Positions 18,471-29,000 of a stretch of DNA of 64,000 nt are shown here, in pieces. The position numbers and the translations under genes are program-made. Below the pieces are notes generated by a model that worked only from the letters and a program-made list of their open reading frames with translations, did no database searches and was not told the origin of the DNA. The stretch is taken from positions 1-64,000 of the forward strand of contig NZ_JANSUY010000015.1 in NCBI RefSeq assembly GCF_024741135.1, given 5' to 3'. Source of the DNA: Aquiflexum gelatinilyticum. Lineage in GTDB: Bacteria > Bacteroidota > Bacteroidia > Cytophagales > Cyclobacteriaceae. How positions within the stretch are numbered: the first letter of the stretch is position 1; each line of letters opens with the position of its first letter.

Positions 18471-20291
18471 TCACCTTACTTCTTCTGTATCAACCTTACC
18501 GAAATCTTGGAGTTCAACCATTTTCCTAAACTCCTCAGATAATTGTTGAAGCTCTGAAAAAGATCCTGAAGCCTCAATTCTACCTTTTTTTAAGAGGTAT
18601 ATCTTGTCTGCATTTTTTATCGTAGAGAGTCTGTGGGCAATGATGACGAAAGTTAAGTTCCCTTTGTTTTCTTCAAAATACGATTGGATATCTCTTTCAG
18701 TGGCCGAATCCAAAGCGGATGTCGCTTCGTCCAAAATCATCAAATCCACTTTCTTGTACAATTCTCTTGCAATAGCGATCCTTTGTTTTTGCCCCCCTGA
18801 TACCATAACTCCATTATTACCTAATGGCGCATCTTCACTCAATTCTAGGCTATCAAAAAAGTCTCCCAAAGAAGCCTTTTTAATACAATTCATGAAATTA
18901 TTAAGGTTCTCAGAATTTTTCTCGTCCCAAAATGTTATGTTGTTGAACAAAGTATCATTAAAGATTACTGGTTCTTGGGTAATGTATCCAATATGGGATT
19001 GAAATTGTTGTATGTTGGTTTCATTTAATGGATGTCCGTTTACAAGGATGCTTCCCTTTTGTAATGGTAACAAGCCAGTAATGATATTGGTAAGTGTGGT
19101 TTTCCCACTACCGCTTTGGCCCACCAATGCGATCGTAGAATTCTTCTCAATCTTCAGATTGATATCGTTCAATAATAGGGTTTGGTCATACCCAAAACTT
19201 GCATTCTTTAACTCAACAGTATCGATACTTTGAACATCCTTACCTTTATTGTAGTCAATACCATTTGCCTTAATTTCGGCAATAAACTCCTTGTAACCGA
19301 TCAAAGAACCGGAATAACCGTAAAATGTATTCCAATGGTTCTGAAAAATAATCAATTGGTTTAAGGAGCGATAAAAAAAAAGCAAACTCAAAATAATCGA
19401 ACCAAGATCTGCAAGAAAGTATGTTGTTTGTACCAAAATTACCACAACCACCACAGCTATTGACAAAGGTTCCCTTGTGGCTGTCAAAATGGAATTTAAA
19501 AAGCCAATTTTTTTAAAACCATCTGAAACCTCATGTACAATATACTTTAATTTTTTACTGTAAGGCGCTACTTTTCCTGTTGCTCTTAAATATTTGAAGT
19601 TATGAATTTGTTGCATCATCACGCTATGAAAAGAATGATTGATGGATGTAATTCCTTTAGAAATTTCTTTTGTCCGCTTGTAAAGAGAATTGTAAACTAG
19701 GTTTGAAAACAAACCTCCAATGACTACCAAAAGAGCAAATTGCGGATTTGTCAAAAAAGCCAATCCTGCATAAACCATCACTGTTAAGAGAGTTTGCGAG
19801 GCTGATGCATAGCTTTGAAAGGCCAACCTAACCCGATCTATTTCAGAACTTAAGGTATTCTGAATTTTTCCTGCATCAATTTGATTGAAGTACTTATAAT
19901 TGATTGTAGATATATATTCTATCGCCTCAATGCGCACATTTTCGGTGAAAGTCATATTCAATACTACTGTGTAATAAGACTCCAAAAACCGGAAGGCGCC
20001 TTTCAGGGAAAAAAAGAACAGAATCATCAACAATACATTCGTTAGGTTGAGTGAAATCCCCAGAAACTCAAACATTGTAACGTAAAAGTCTAGGTTATTT
20101 TCTCCTTCAGCCGGCTGATATTGGCCACCACTCTCCACCAACTGTAGAAGTGGCAAAAACATCGCCAATCCAAGTCCATCTAATAATCCAACAGAAAAAC
20201 TAAGCAACAAAGCGATAAAAATCTTGCTTTTCAGGTAGAAGAAGAAAAAACGAAAATCATCTAGAAACCCGGTTAATTTTGAAAATTTCAT
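18471..20291 (-). CDS. ABC transporter, fused permease-ATPase (lipid-linked glycan flippase-like)
   Basis: A 606-aa half-transporter: an N-terminal six-helix exporter domain (about residues 20-330) and a C-terminal nucleotide-binding domain with Walker A GQSGSGKTT (about 394), signature VSGGQKQRIAIARE (about 498), Walker B LMILDEATSALD (about 518) and H-loop IAHRLST (about 550). It works as a homodimer in the inner membrane. The architecture is that of MsbA/PglK-type exporters. Within a Wzy/Wzc/Wza-like exopolysaccharide locus and with no Wzx flippase visible, the best inference is that it flips the lipid-linked repeat unit. A peptide or lipid exporter is the main alternative. Confidence 0.85.
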   Translation of the reverse strand: MKFSKLTGFLDDFRFFFFYLKSKIFIALLLSFSVGLLDGLGLAMFLPLLQLVESGGQYQPAEGENNLDFYVTMFEFLGISLNLTNVLLMILFFFSLKGAFRFLESYYTVVLNMTFTENVRIEAIEYISTINYKYFNQIDAGKIQNTLSSEIDRVRLAFQSYASASQTLLTVMVYAGLAFLTNPQFALLVVIGGLFSNLVYNSLYKRTKEISKGITSINHSFHSVMMQQIHNFKYLRATGKVAPYSKKLKYIVHEVSDGFKKIGFLNSILTATREPLSIAVVVVVILVQTTYFLADLGSIILSLLFFYRSLNQLIIFQNHWNTFYGYSGSLIGYKEFIAEIKANGIDYNKGKDVQSIDTVELKNASFGYDQTLLLNDINLKIEKNSTIALVGQSGSGKTTLTNIITGLLPLQKGSILVNGHPLNETNIQQFQSHIGYITQEPVIFNDTLFNNITFWDEKNSENLNNFMNCIKKASLGDFFDSLELSEDAPLGNNGVMVSGGQKQRIAIARELYKKVDLMILDEATSALDSATERDIQSYFEENKGNLTFVIIAHRLSTIKNADKIYLLKKGRIEASGSFSELQQLSEEFRKMVELQDFGKVDTEEVR

Positions 20292-20487
20292 TAAATATTA
20301 CTTTAAAGGTTTATTTTTAAGGCCATCCTACTTATATCAATTTTTAAATTTACAAAGTCGAAAAGACCTTTGGGAAAGAAATTGCCTTTTTTAATGCGAT
20401 CTCAACGGAACTGTTTAAGTAATTTCCAATATTTACTTAATATTTATTTTCAAAATGGATGACCAATAATTTTTGGATGAAATACTA

Positions 20488-21771
20488 TTAAGCAGTCGAA
20501 TAGTTGCTTTTATCTAGGTTCAAATTGGATTGAATTTGCTCCTTAAGAACTACATTATTCTTGGCATAAGGTAAACTGAATATTACTAACATCAATAACA
20601 TTGCAGGGGTAGTAGTGTAACGACCATTGATAAAGAACACTAAAAAACAGGTAGAAATAAATATATACCTAATTAAATCAGCTCTATTTTTAGACTTTTT
20701 CCATACTGACAGAAATAGTGTCCCAAACATTAAAAGATAAAGTCCAAGACCAAGAAAACCACTTGAATGAATCAAATTGGTAGGATCGGTATGCAAAGAC
20801 CTTTTTCCAAAAATCTGTTTTCCGTAGTTTCCACTTGAATTTAACAATCCATACCCAAACCAAGGATCATAGTCGAAATAAACAAATAAATCTCGATAAA
20901 GCAGACCAAATTCTATCATTCTATTTTCTTCGTTTAAAGATCTTGCTTTATCCAAACCACGAGCTTCAAAACGCTCAATAAATTGGTCCTTGAAAGACGT
21001 TTGGCTTAACACAACAGTAGCAACACCGGCTATTATTAAACCGTAAAGGATAAACTTTTTTATTTCTTCAAACTTAACTAATTCGATCATAGCCAGCAAA
21101 GTTCCAAACAAACACAACGCCATTACAGATCGCCTCAAGGTCAATAAAATCAAGAAAATACATACAAAATACAACCCCAAATACAATGGATTATTGTCTT
21201 TGATTCCCTTTCTAAAAATGACAAAAATAGCGTAAGGAAAAATATTATAGATATCTGAATCCATTTTACCGAATAAGACCCCACCTTTGAAACGGTAAAT
21301 TTCGTAGGGATTGTATCCAAAATAAGTAGATAAAACTACATTTACCACAAACAGAGCCATCATCGCAAATGCTGAAAATGAAATTTCAGCTTCTAATTTT
21401 TCCCTTTCAAAATTTGAAAAAATCTGAGGAATTATAGGTACACATGCAAACAACCACATCAGCCCCATATACTTTTCCCAAATCAAAATGAAATCATCAA
21501 CAAATAGTGCAAGTACCAAATAATAAAGAATAATTAGGTTAGAATAAATATTACGCTTCAGATAGGGCAGATTAAAAAATGCAAAAAACAATAGTAAAGC
21601 AATAAAGAAATAATAGTACAACTTATCAGGAACATATTTACCTTCATACAATCCACTTGCATAATAGATAGTAGGCATATATACTATTGCCAAAGACCCT
21701 TTTTTTAAGATCAAAACTCCTGCAACAATCGGAATCATCACCTCTAAAAGCAGAAAAAACTTTTCCATCAT
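20488..21771 (-). CDS. Wzy / O-antigen-ligase-like polysaccharide polymerase
   Basis: A 427-aa integral membrane protein with about ten or more hydrophobic segments. Near the C-terminus, a periplasmic-loop signature (FGYGLLNSSG ... SLHTDPTNLIHSSGFLGLG) with a conserved His and an Asn-x-x-x-His pattern is typical of O-antigen ligase/Wzy family proteins. It is expected to polymerise repeat units on the periplasmic side, or ligate glycan to an acceptor. Sequence alone does not separate polymerase from ligase; the neighbouring Wzc- and Wza-type genes favour polymerase. Confidence 0.75.
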   Translation of the reverse strand: MMEKFFLLLEVMIPIVAGVLILKKGSLAIVYMPTIYYASGLYEGKYVPDKLYYYFFIALLLFFAFFNLPYLKRNIYSNLIILYYLVLALFVDDFILIWEKYMGLMWLFACVPIIPQIFSNFEREKLEAEISFSAFAMMALFVVNVVLSTYFGYNPYEIYRFKGGVLFGKMDSDIYNIFPYAIFVIFRKGIKDNNPLYLGLYFVCIFLILLTLRRSVMALCLFGTLLAMIELVKFEEIKKFILYGLIIAGVATVVLSQTSFKDQFIERFEARGLDKARSLNEENRMIEFGLLYRDLFVYFDYDPWFGYGLLNSSGNYGKQIFGKRSLHTDPTNLIHSSGFLGLGLYLLMFGTLFLSVWKKSKNRADLIRYIFISTCFLVFFINGRYTTTPAMLLMLVIFSLPYAKNNVVLKEQIQSNLNLDKSNYSTA

Positions 21772-21944
21772 TTAAAAATTTTATACCTCTATTGAAGCAT
21801 TGTTTATTGAATTGGTTTCATGGTTAAATTTCATTTCAGATCAACGGCGATTGAATTTATAAAACGAAACAACCCGTACAGAATAAAAAATATTCAATAT
21901 ATTTTTTATTCTTAAAAAGATACAAATGCTAACCATTTTAAAGG

Positions 21945-24323
21945 CTAAGCTTTTACAGGACTTTCTGTTTTTTTTGTTTTTCTTGTTTCATAGTATCCAT
22001 AGTCGTAACCCTTGTATGTCAATTCTTTTTCAGGAATTGCGTTGAGAATTGCATATACATTCTGAAGACCTTTCTTGCTTTTAAGGTCGTTCAAATCATC
22101 CACGAAAGACTTTTCACTAAAATTGTAACGGAGTACAAATGTGATCAAATCTACATGCTTTGTTACCTCAAGTGATTGTGAAATCAAACCCACTGGTGGA
22201 GTATCTAATACTATCACATCATAAATAGGCTTCAATTGTTCAATTAAAAACCCAAATCTTTCTGAACCTAACAAATCGGAGGGATTCGGTGGAATTACAC
22301 CCGCATAAATAATATCCAAATTCGGATATTTGGAAGATTGAATAATTTCAAATATCGAATCAACTTGTTCACTAAGGTAATTGGAAAGTCCAATCTTCCT
22401 TTCCAATTCAAACCCACGCATGGCATTAGGTTTGAACATGTCACAACTAATCAAAATTGTCTTCTTCTGATTCATGGCATAAATTGAAGCTAGATTGATA
22501 GCAACAAAAGTTTTTCCCTCTCCTGCTAGGGTTGAAGATACCGCTAAAGTCAATTGTCTATTTAGAGGAACTACAAATGAGAGATTTGTTTTCAAGGCTC
22601 GAAAAGATTCAGCAATAGCTGAACGTGGCTCGTTTAATACCGCCAATGAATCCAAATGTTTATTCAGAGGAATCTTGGCTACAAGTGGAACATTTATTGA
22701 ATCCTCTAGATCCTTTGCGTCATTGACCTTTTTATCTACCAAATCCCTTATGAAAAGTAGGACTATTGGAAAGATAAAACCAAATATTCCAAGAAGAAGG
22801 TACCAAGCTGTTCTCTTTGTTTGTATAGGTTCACTACTTGGCCGAGCATATTCAACAATCTTGTTTGCAGCGAATGTAGATGCCATAGAAATAGCGGCCT
22901 CAGCCCTGCGCTGTTGTAAAAAGTTATAAATCGATTCATTCAGGTTCCTCCCTCTTTGGATCCTTACCAAATTTTGTTCAGTAGAAGGCAATCTGCTAAA
23001 CTGTTGATTAATAGAATTGATCCTATTTTCCAGTTCGTTGATTTTCATTTGAGAAGAATTTGAAAGGTTCCTTACTAATTCTAAAATCGAAGAAGATACG
23101 TCTTGGATTTTTCTACTAATTTCCCGTACTCGAGGTGAGGCTTCGGTTTGAGAGAACAGCAGATTTGATCTTTCACTTTGTAAGGTAATTAGGTTTGAAA
23201 TTAACGAGTTGAGCGTGGGATCTGAAATACCTAATCCAGAAGGTGCAATAATTTGTTCGAAACTTCCCTTTTGAAGGTAAGATATGAGTTCATCAAAATA
23301 TACTTTACTTACACGCTCTCTAGAAAGCTCAGTATCGAGAATTGTCATTTTTTGAAATACAGTATTGCTTTCAGATGCCACGTCGTAAGTCCGATTACTA
23401 CTTCTGAATGACTGTAAATTATCTTCAAAACGGCTCAGCGTATCCTGAACCCCTTCTATTTGTGAATCAATAAAATCAACAGTATTTCTTGCTATTCGGT
23501 TTTTTTCCTCAAGCTCCATGTCAAGAAAAACTTCCATCAATGAATTTAGATAATCCGAACCTTTCTCTGGATGTGATGCGATCAGAGATAGACTTAATAC
23601 AGATGACATTTGTTCTGCAGCAAAAACCTGGAAATTGTCGCCAGTATATTGAGAAAGTAAAGAGCCTTTAGACCTTAACTCGATTAAAACCTCGCCTTCA
23701 GGTAAGTTTTTTGTCATTGTTACCTTTATCCTTAAAAGTGGATTATCCGTAAATTCTTGAAATTTGGTAGAAAATTCTTCGCTATCGGAAATATCTATTT
23801 CAATTCCAGCAGAACCGGGGATATAATGATAGTATGAACTACCAGGGAAAGACACTTTAAAAGTTTTTGAATCAGTCCATGAAATTTTGATTTTATCTGC
23901 CAAAATTTGTGCGTGATTCCAGTCTACTTCAACGTGGATTGGGGAGGCTTTGTAAATTTCCGTATCAGTAAACATCCCTGGTTCAAAATAATCGACATTA
24001 AAATCCAAACGAGCCAAGGCCCTTTCGGAAACAGGTTTGGATTTTAGAAAAATAGCTTGATTTACAACCCATTGTTCCAAATTCAGAGCATTTTGCCTAT
24101 TAAGTCCTGTAAGGTTCAGTATACCATTTGCATTACTTTCATCTTTAATGAAGAACTTTCCTTCTACTTGGTAAATAGGTGGTGTGGTCATGTTATGAAA
24201 AAATGCCATGGCTGAAAAGAGTAACACAGAACCAAAAATAAATGGCCAATATTTAAAATATTTGATCAAAAACTTAAAGGGATCAAATGCTTGTTCTTTT
24301 TTTTCAATTCCGTTCATCTGCAA
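21945..24323 (-). CDS. Wzc-type polysaccharide co-polymerase / tyrosine autokinase
   Basis: A 792-aa inner-membrane protein with Wzz-type domain, long periplasmic coiled-coil section (about residues 260-470), second membrane segment (about 505-525) and cytoplasmic BY-kinase domain. The kinase has Walker A STLAGEGKTFVA (about 598-608), Walker A' ILISCDMFKP and Walker B DVIVLDTPP. A C-terminal tyrosine cluster (YKGYDYGYYE, about 766-778) is the expected autophosphorylation site. It controls chain length and couples polymerisation to export through the Wza-type protein, whose gene ends 23 bases upstream. Confidence 0.9.
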   Translation of the reverse strand: MQMNGIEKKEQAFDPFKFLIKYFKYWPFIFGSVLLFSAMAFFHNMTTPPIYQVEGKFFIKDESNANGILNLTGLNRQNALNLEQWVVNQAIFLKSKPVSERALARLDFNVDYFEPGMFTDTEIYKASPIHVEVDWNHAQILADKIKISWTDSKTFKVSFPGSSYYHYIPGSAGIEIDISDSEEFSTKFQEFTDNPLLRIKVTMTKNLPEGEVLIELRSKGSLLSQYTGDNFQVFAAEQMSSVLSLSLIASHPEKGSDYLNSLMEVFLDMELEEKNRIARNTVDFIDSQIEGVQDTLSRFEDNLQSFRSSNRTYDVASESNTVFQKMTILDTELSRERVSKVYFDELISYLQKGSFEQIIAPSGLGISDPTLNSLISNLITLQSERSNLLFSQTEASPRVREISRKIQDVSSSILELVRNLSNSSQMKINELENRINSINQQFSRLPSTEQNLVRIQRGRNLNESIYNFLQQRRAEAAISMASTFAANKIVEYARPSSEPIQTKRTAWYLLLGIFGFIFPIVLLFIRDLVDKKVNDAKDLEDSINVPLVAKIPLNKHLDSLAVLNEPRSAIAESFRALKTNLSFVVPLNRQLTLAVSSTLAGEGKTFVAINLASIYAMNQKKTILISCDMFKPNAMRGFELERKIGLSNYLSEQVDSIFEIIQSSKYPNLDIIYAGVIPPNPSDLLGSERFGFLIEQLKPIYDVIVLDTPPVGLISQSLEVTKHVDLITFVLRYNFSEKSFVDDLNDLKSKKGLQNVYAILNAIPEKELTYKGYDYGYYETRKTKKTESPVKA

Positions 24324-24346
24324 GTTTTTTAGTTTAATAAAAAAAA

Positions 24347-25174
24347 TTAATTTGAATTAGTAGTCGTATAAACCAGTAATGCTAAAGTTGCTAAACTTGC
24401 AAGTACTTGTATCGTTTGCAAAAGTGTAGTACCCGTTCCTAATTCCCTCACTTTCATAGGTTCTGCATAAATCATGTCATTGGGTCTCACAAAGTAAAAT
24501 TCAGAATTCATAATTTCTTTGTTGTTCAAATTCAATCTATGCGCTTTAGAACCTTCAGGATATTGCCTGACTAACATAATATTATCTCTTTTTGCTACAA
24601 TTGTAAGGTCACCGGCGGTTGCAATAGCCTCAAAAATTGTAACCCTATTTTGTAAAACAGTGTATTTACCTGGACGTGCAAATTCACCCAATGCGCTGAA
24701 CCTAATCCCACCTAACCTAACCCTTACAAAATAATCATCATCCCTGACATACTTCTTTAGTTCATTCTCAACAGTAATTTTTGCTGTTTCAATATTCATT
24801 CCGACAAGTTTCAACCTACCAAGGACAGGCATGTCAACAAATCCATTGTCATCCAGTGTATAACCACTTAAATAGAAAATATCACCGCCAGACATAAGCC
24901 CCCCCTGCATCATCATTCGGTTGTTATTTGCAGCAAGTACATTGATATCCAACATTTGGTTTAAAAGTGGATCAGAAGTTTTGATATTTATTTCAACTAC
25001 ATCATTGTATTGTAAAAGATATTCCTCAAACTTGGAAGGAACCATCTCTCCCAATTTGACCAAAGATTCTTCTTTGGGTAAATTCTGCATGTACACAACC
25101 CTTTTGTTTGAGATACAACTTACGAAAAAGATTAAAAACAAAAAGATTACGAAATGATTGAATTTAAGCGTCAT
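24347..25174 (-). CDS. Wza-type polysaccharide export lipoprotein
   Basis: A 275-aa outer-membrane polysaccharide export protein. It begins with a lipoprotein signal whose lipobox ends FFVSC (Cys about residue 20). The polysaccharide export domain is seen in YLLQYNDVVEINI, and an SLBB-like part follows in the region RFSALGEFARPGKYTV. A hydrophobic C-terminal helix (LQTIQVLASLATLALLVY) fits membrane insertion. First gene of the leftward exopolysaccharide series; its upstream gap is AT-rich and holds a weak promoter candidate. Confidence 0.88.
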   Translation of the reverse strand: MTLKFNHFVIFLFLIFFVSCISNKRVVYMQNLPKEESLVKLGEMVPSKFEEYLLQYNDVVEINIKTSDPLLNQMLDINVLAANNNRMMMQGGLMSGGDIFYLSGYTLDDNGFVDMPVLGRLKLVGMNIETAKITVENELKKYVRDDDYFVRVRLGGIRFSALGEFARPGKYTVLQNRVTIFEAIATAGDLTIVAKRDNIMLVRQYPEGSKAHRLNLNNKEIMNSEFYFVRPNDMIYAEPMKVRELGTGTTLLQTIQVLASLATLALLVYTTTNSN

Positions 25175-25228
25175 AATTGTTTAAAATTTAATTGCGGATA
25201 GGATAAACATAAAGAAAATTAATTTGGG

Positions 25229-25236
25229 CAAAATTA
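25229..25236 (-). promoter_or_regulatory. Candidate Bacteroidota -7 box for the exopolysaccharide operon
   Basis: On the minus strand this reads TAATTTTG, matching TAnnTTTG, about 55 bases before the Wza-type start codon. No good -33 TTG was found at the usual distance, so this is only a candidate. Confidence 0.3.
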
Positions 25237-25476
25237 AAATCTTTTTGTAATAAAAAAAATGTATTTTAAATAATTTTTTTTGAATTTCAAATATTAATTG
25301 AGATAGATTTTTTTGAATTATTTCCGAATATAAGATTATTTAAATAATTTCATGCAAATAAAAATAAAACAATATTGATTAACAAATAAAATTTGAAGCA
25401 ATAAAGTGTCAATATACCATAAATCATTTTAAAAAGAAAAATCCTAATTTCGAAATAAACACTAAAATATACTTTT
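25237..25476. other. Extremely AT-rich leader
   Basis: Long A/T runs between the Wza-type gene and the glycosyltransferase relic. No gene is seen. It may contain upstream promoter elements of the exopolysaccharide series. Confidence 0.35.
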
Positions 25477-25924
25477 CACCTATACCTCCAAATCGTCCAT
25501 AAATTTTATACCCTGTTCTATTTACTCCCTTAATGGTTCCACTTACTTTTGCACTCCAATTATTTTGTGATAATCTACCCTAATTCAAATCCTTTTCAAT
25601 CTTGTTTTGGCGGCTTTGATCCGCCTCATGGTAGTCCAACCTTATTTCTGTCAAACATCTCAAATTATTTCAACGGGCCCAACTTAATTACCCAGAATGG
25701 ACCCAAATCAGAATAGTGGGTAATCTAACTGACTTCGATCAAACTAGTGCCTAATCAATTACTCAGTAGCAGCGGCATAGTCATCGAAACCACTTTCTCT
25801 TTTCGCCCTGACCTTTTAACTTATAAAAATACATAATCTTGTTTTAAAATTGGATCATTGACAGTAAGCGGTGGTTCGGGATATTCACTGTCTTTTCCAT
25901 TCAAAAAAAATGATGTCAGGCTAC
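25477..25924 (-). pseudogene. Decayed 3' fragment of a DPM1-like GT2 glycosyltransferase
   Basis: Nucleotide comparison by eye shows that this stretch matches positions 42168-42622 in the same orientation, that is the last 150 or so codons of the intact GT2 gene. Shared segments include the ends near ATACCTCCA.ATCGTCCA, the run ATGGTTCC.CTTACTTTTG.CACTCC, the run around AATGGACCCAAATCAGAATAG, and GGTTCGGGATA.TCACTGT. Scattered substitutions and small indels break the frame, and the 5' third of the gene is missing. It lies between the exopolysaccharide operon and the NRPS gene. Confidence 0.85.
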
Positions 25925-26029
25925 AATTCTAAACCCTACAAAAAGGTATTCCGGTCCAAAACGCTTTCCCAAAAATAGCTTTACTTGTATTATCTTTAAT
26001 TGTCAGTAAGTCATATATTTCAAAAGCTA

Positions 26030-29000
26030 TTAAATGTCACTATCTAAAACAGTTTGAAGCTTTGTAGCAAAAATCTCTAGGGTCTTTTCATTTTTAAAAA
26101 TATTGTTGTGGTGACCGGGGAGATTAATTACCTCAATAATAGAAACTAAATTCTTCCACCCATAAAATGCCATGTCGTCAACATAGAAGTTGGGGACTTC
26201 AACTTTAAATAAGAATATCTTTTGGTCAATTGGCGTTAAAAGATATGAGTTCATCATTATCTCATTGTTATAGCTGAGTCTTTTTATGATTTTCTTTAAC
26301 TCGGAAATTTGATCCTCGTTTTCAACTTTTATATTGAAGTTCCTTTCTAATTTTCGTTGTAAAGCTTCTTTTTTGTTTTGGATAAAGTATGACGGATATT
26401 TAATAAACAACCTCATTTCAATCATTCTTTTCCAGATCGCTCTTTTCACCTTTGTGAAAGAATATACCTTTTCGTCCCGTTCCCAACTTGGTGTGTCGAA
26501 AATTATCAATTTTGAGTTATTTATCCCCAACTTCAGCAATTGTTTAATTATTTCATAAGCAACATAGCCTCCAAAAGAATACCCCGAAATATAATAAGGT
26601 CCGAATGGATTGTGTTCCAACATCAGTTTGAGGTAATGGCTAGCCATTTCCTCTATTGTACCATGTGGTTCCTCTAATCCATTTAAGCCTTTAACTTGAA
26701 AACCAAAAACAGGCTGGTCCGGCTGAAATTTTTCTGCTAATGCAAAAAAGCTCGTAACAGTGCATCCTATACCATGAATCATGTAAATAGGTGGCTTAGT
26801 ACCTCTAGGCTTAATTGGTACCAAGCAACTCCAATTGTTTTCATCCTTCTCCGATTTGTCTAGAAATTTGGCTAAATGGGACAATATAGGGTATTTAAAT
26901 AAAATATTGAGAGAAATTTCTCTTTTCAACTTCTTCTCAAGGGCTGCTACCACTTCAACTGCAAGCAATGAATGCCCCCCTAATTCAAAAAAATTATCAT
27001 TCTTGCTAATTTTTTTATGCTTGAGGAAAAATCCCCAAACCTCTAACACAAGGTTTTCCATTTGAGTATTTATGGAAGAATTTATATTTTCCTCACAAAA
27101 ATTTCTAAAAGGTAAAGGTAAGTTTTTTCTATCTACTTTAATATTTTTTGTTAGTGGAAGCTTTTCCAATATCATCCATTCTGAGGGAATCATATAATCA
27201 GGAAGACTTTCTTTAAGGACTCCTTTGAATTCGGAGAATAACTTTTCAGGTTGTTTTTGGGAGGATTCTGGGTTTAAAACCAAATATGCAGCCAAAGAAT
27301 TATTTCCTGATGAGTCCGAAAAAGGATTCACCGCAGCCTGCTGAATACCTTGAATTTTATTTAGCCTTGCTTCAATTTCTCCCAGTTCAATTCTATATCC
27401 CCTTATTTTTACCTGAAAATCCTTTCTCCCTAAGCAAACTATTTCCCCATTAGGGAGAAATTTCCCCAAATCTCCTGAACGGTAAATTGGATATCCTTTT
27501 TTAAACGGGCCTTCAACAAACTTCTCTTTAGTCAGTTCATCCATCAAGTGATAACCCGACGTCACCCCAAAACCTCCAATACAAATCTCTCCTACCCTTC
27601 CAACAGGGCAAGGATTCAGGTTTTCATCCAATATATATATCTGGGTATTGGCAATAGGTCTTCCAATATTGATGTCTTCAGGCTGCTTTATTTCTTTTAT
27701 AGTAGACCAAATGGTGGTTTCGGTAGGGCCATAGACATTCCAAAAAGGACCGACCAATTCCAATAAATTTGAAGCCAAATCAATGGGTAGAGACTCTCCT
27801 CCACAAAGAACTTTTAATTTTCTAGGCTTATTCCAACCAGAAATCATAATCATCTTCCATGTTGCTGGGGTTGCCTGCATGCATGTAATAGCATGATTCT
27901 CCATCAACTTTAGAAGCAACCTTCCATCCTTTACACTTTCATTGTCTGCTAAAACGATACCTGCACCCGAGATCAATGGAAGAAACAATTCCAAACCTGC
28001 GATGTCAAAAGATATTGTGGTAATCGCCAAAATGACATCTTCTGAAACCATTCCCGGCATGTGCCGCATACTGACCAAGAAGTTTAATAAATTCAAGTGG
28101 CTTACTTTGACTCCTTTTGGAAGCCCTGTGGAACCTGAAGTATAAAGTATATAAGCGATGTCGGCAGCTTCCGGAATCAGATAATCCGGAAAATCATCAG
28201 GATTTGAAACCTTGATGACATCCAACTTCAATTTTTTGATATTGAATGATTTTTCCAAGAAGGTCTCATTATCTAAGATCAGTAAAGAAGCTCCTGAGTT
28301 TTGAAGCATGTATTGAATTCTGTCTTTTGGAAAAGAGGGGTCTAATGGTACATAGGCACAGCCTGACATGAGAACTCCCAACATTGCAGGCAGCAATTTT
28401 TCATTTCTATCGAGCAGGATAGCGACCACTTCTCCTTTTCTGATTCCCAAGTCCTTGATCTGTTGCGAAATATTTTGCGCAGCCAATGCTAATTCCAGGT
28501 AATTGAATTCTTTTTGTGGCGTTATTAAGGCCTTTTTTTTGGGATTCTTTTCAACCTGTTGGAAAAAAAGTTCTAAAAATGAATTTTGAACCGGCAATTC
28601 CAAATCGGTTGCATTCCATTCCAATAATTTAGACTGGTTGAAATTCCGGTTGAATTCTAAATCTTCTATTTTAAGTTGAGGGTTGGTGGTCAAGTCCTCT
28701 AATAATCCCAAAAAACCTTCCATCCAATAGGCCACCGTATCTTTTTTAAATAGGTCTGTATTGTAGGACCATTCAAACACCAAGTCATTTTTCCTATTGG
28801 TCAGGTTCAGGAAAAGTTCAAAATTTTCGTAATACCTTGGGTTGCTGATCAATTCAAATGATAATCCTGAAAATTTAATGTCGTTGTCCATCCCCATATC
28901 AATATTAAAGATGACAGGTACCAGTGGAATCCTAGAGGGGTCTCTGGGGATATTTAAATGCTGGATCAGGTTACCAAAGGTGTATAACTGGTGGTCATAG

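Noticed and set aside
18301-18549. 82-codon + strand frame opening with TTG
   Set aside because: Overlaps the end of the ABC transporter gene in antisense and has a low-complexity AT-rich composition.
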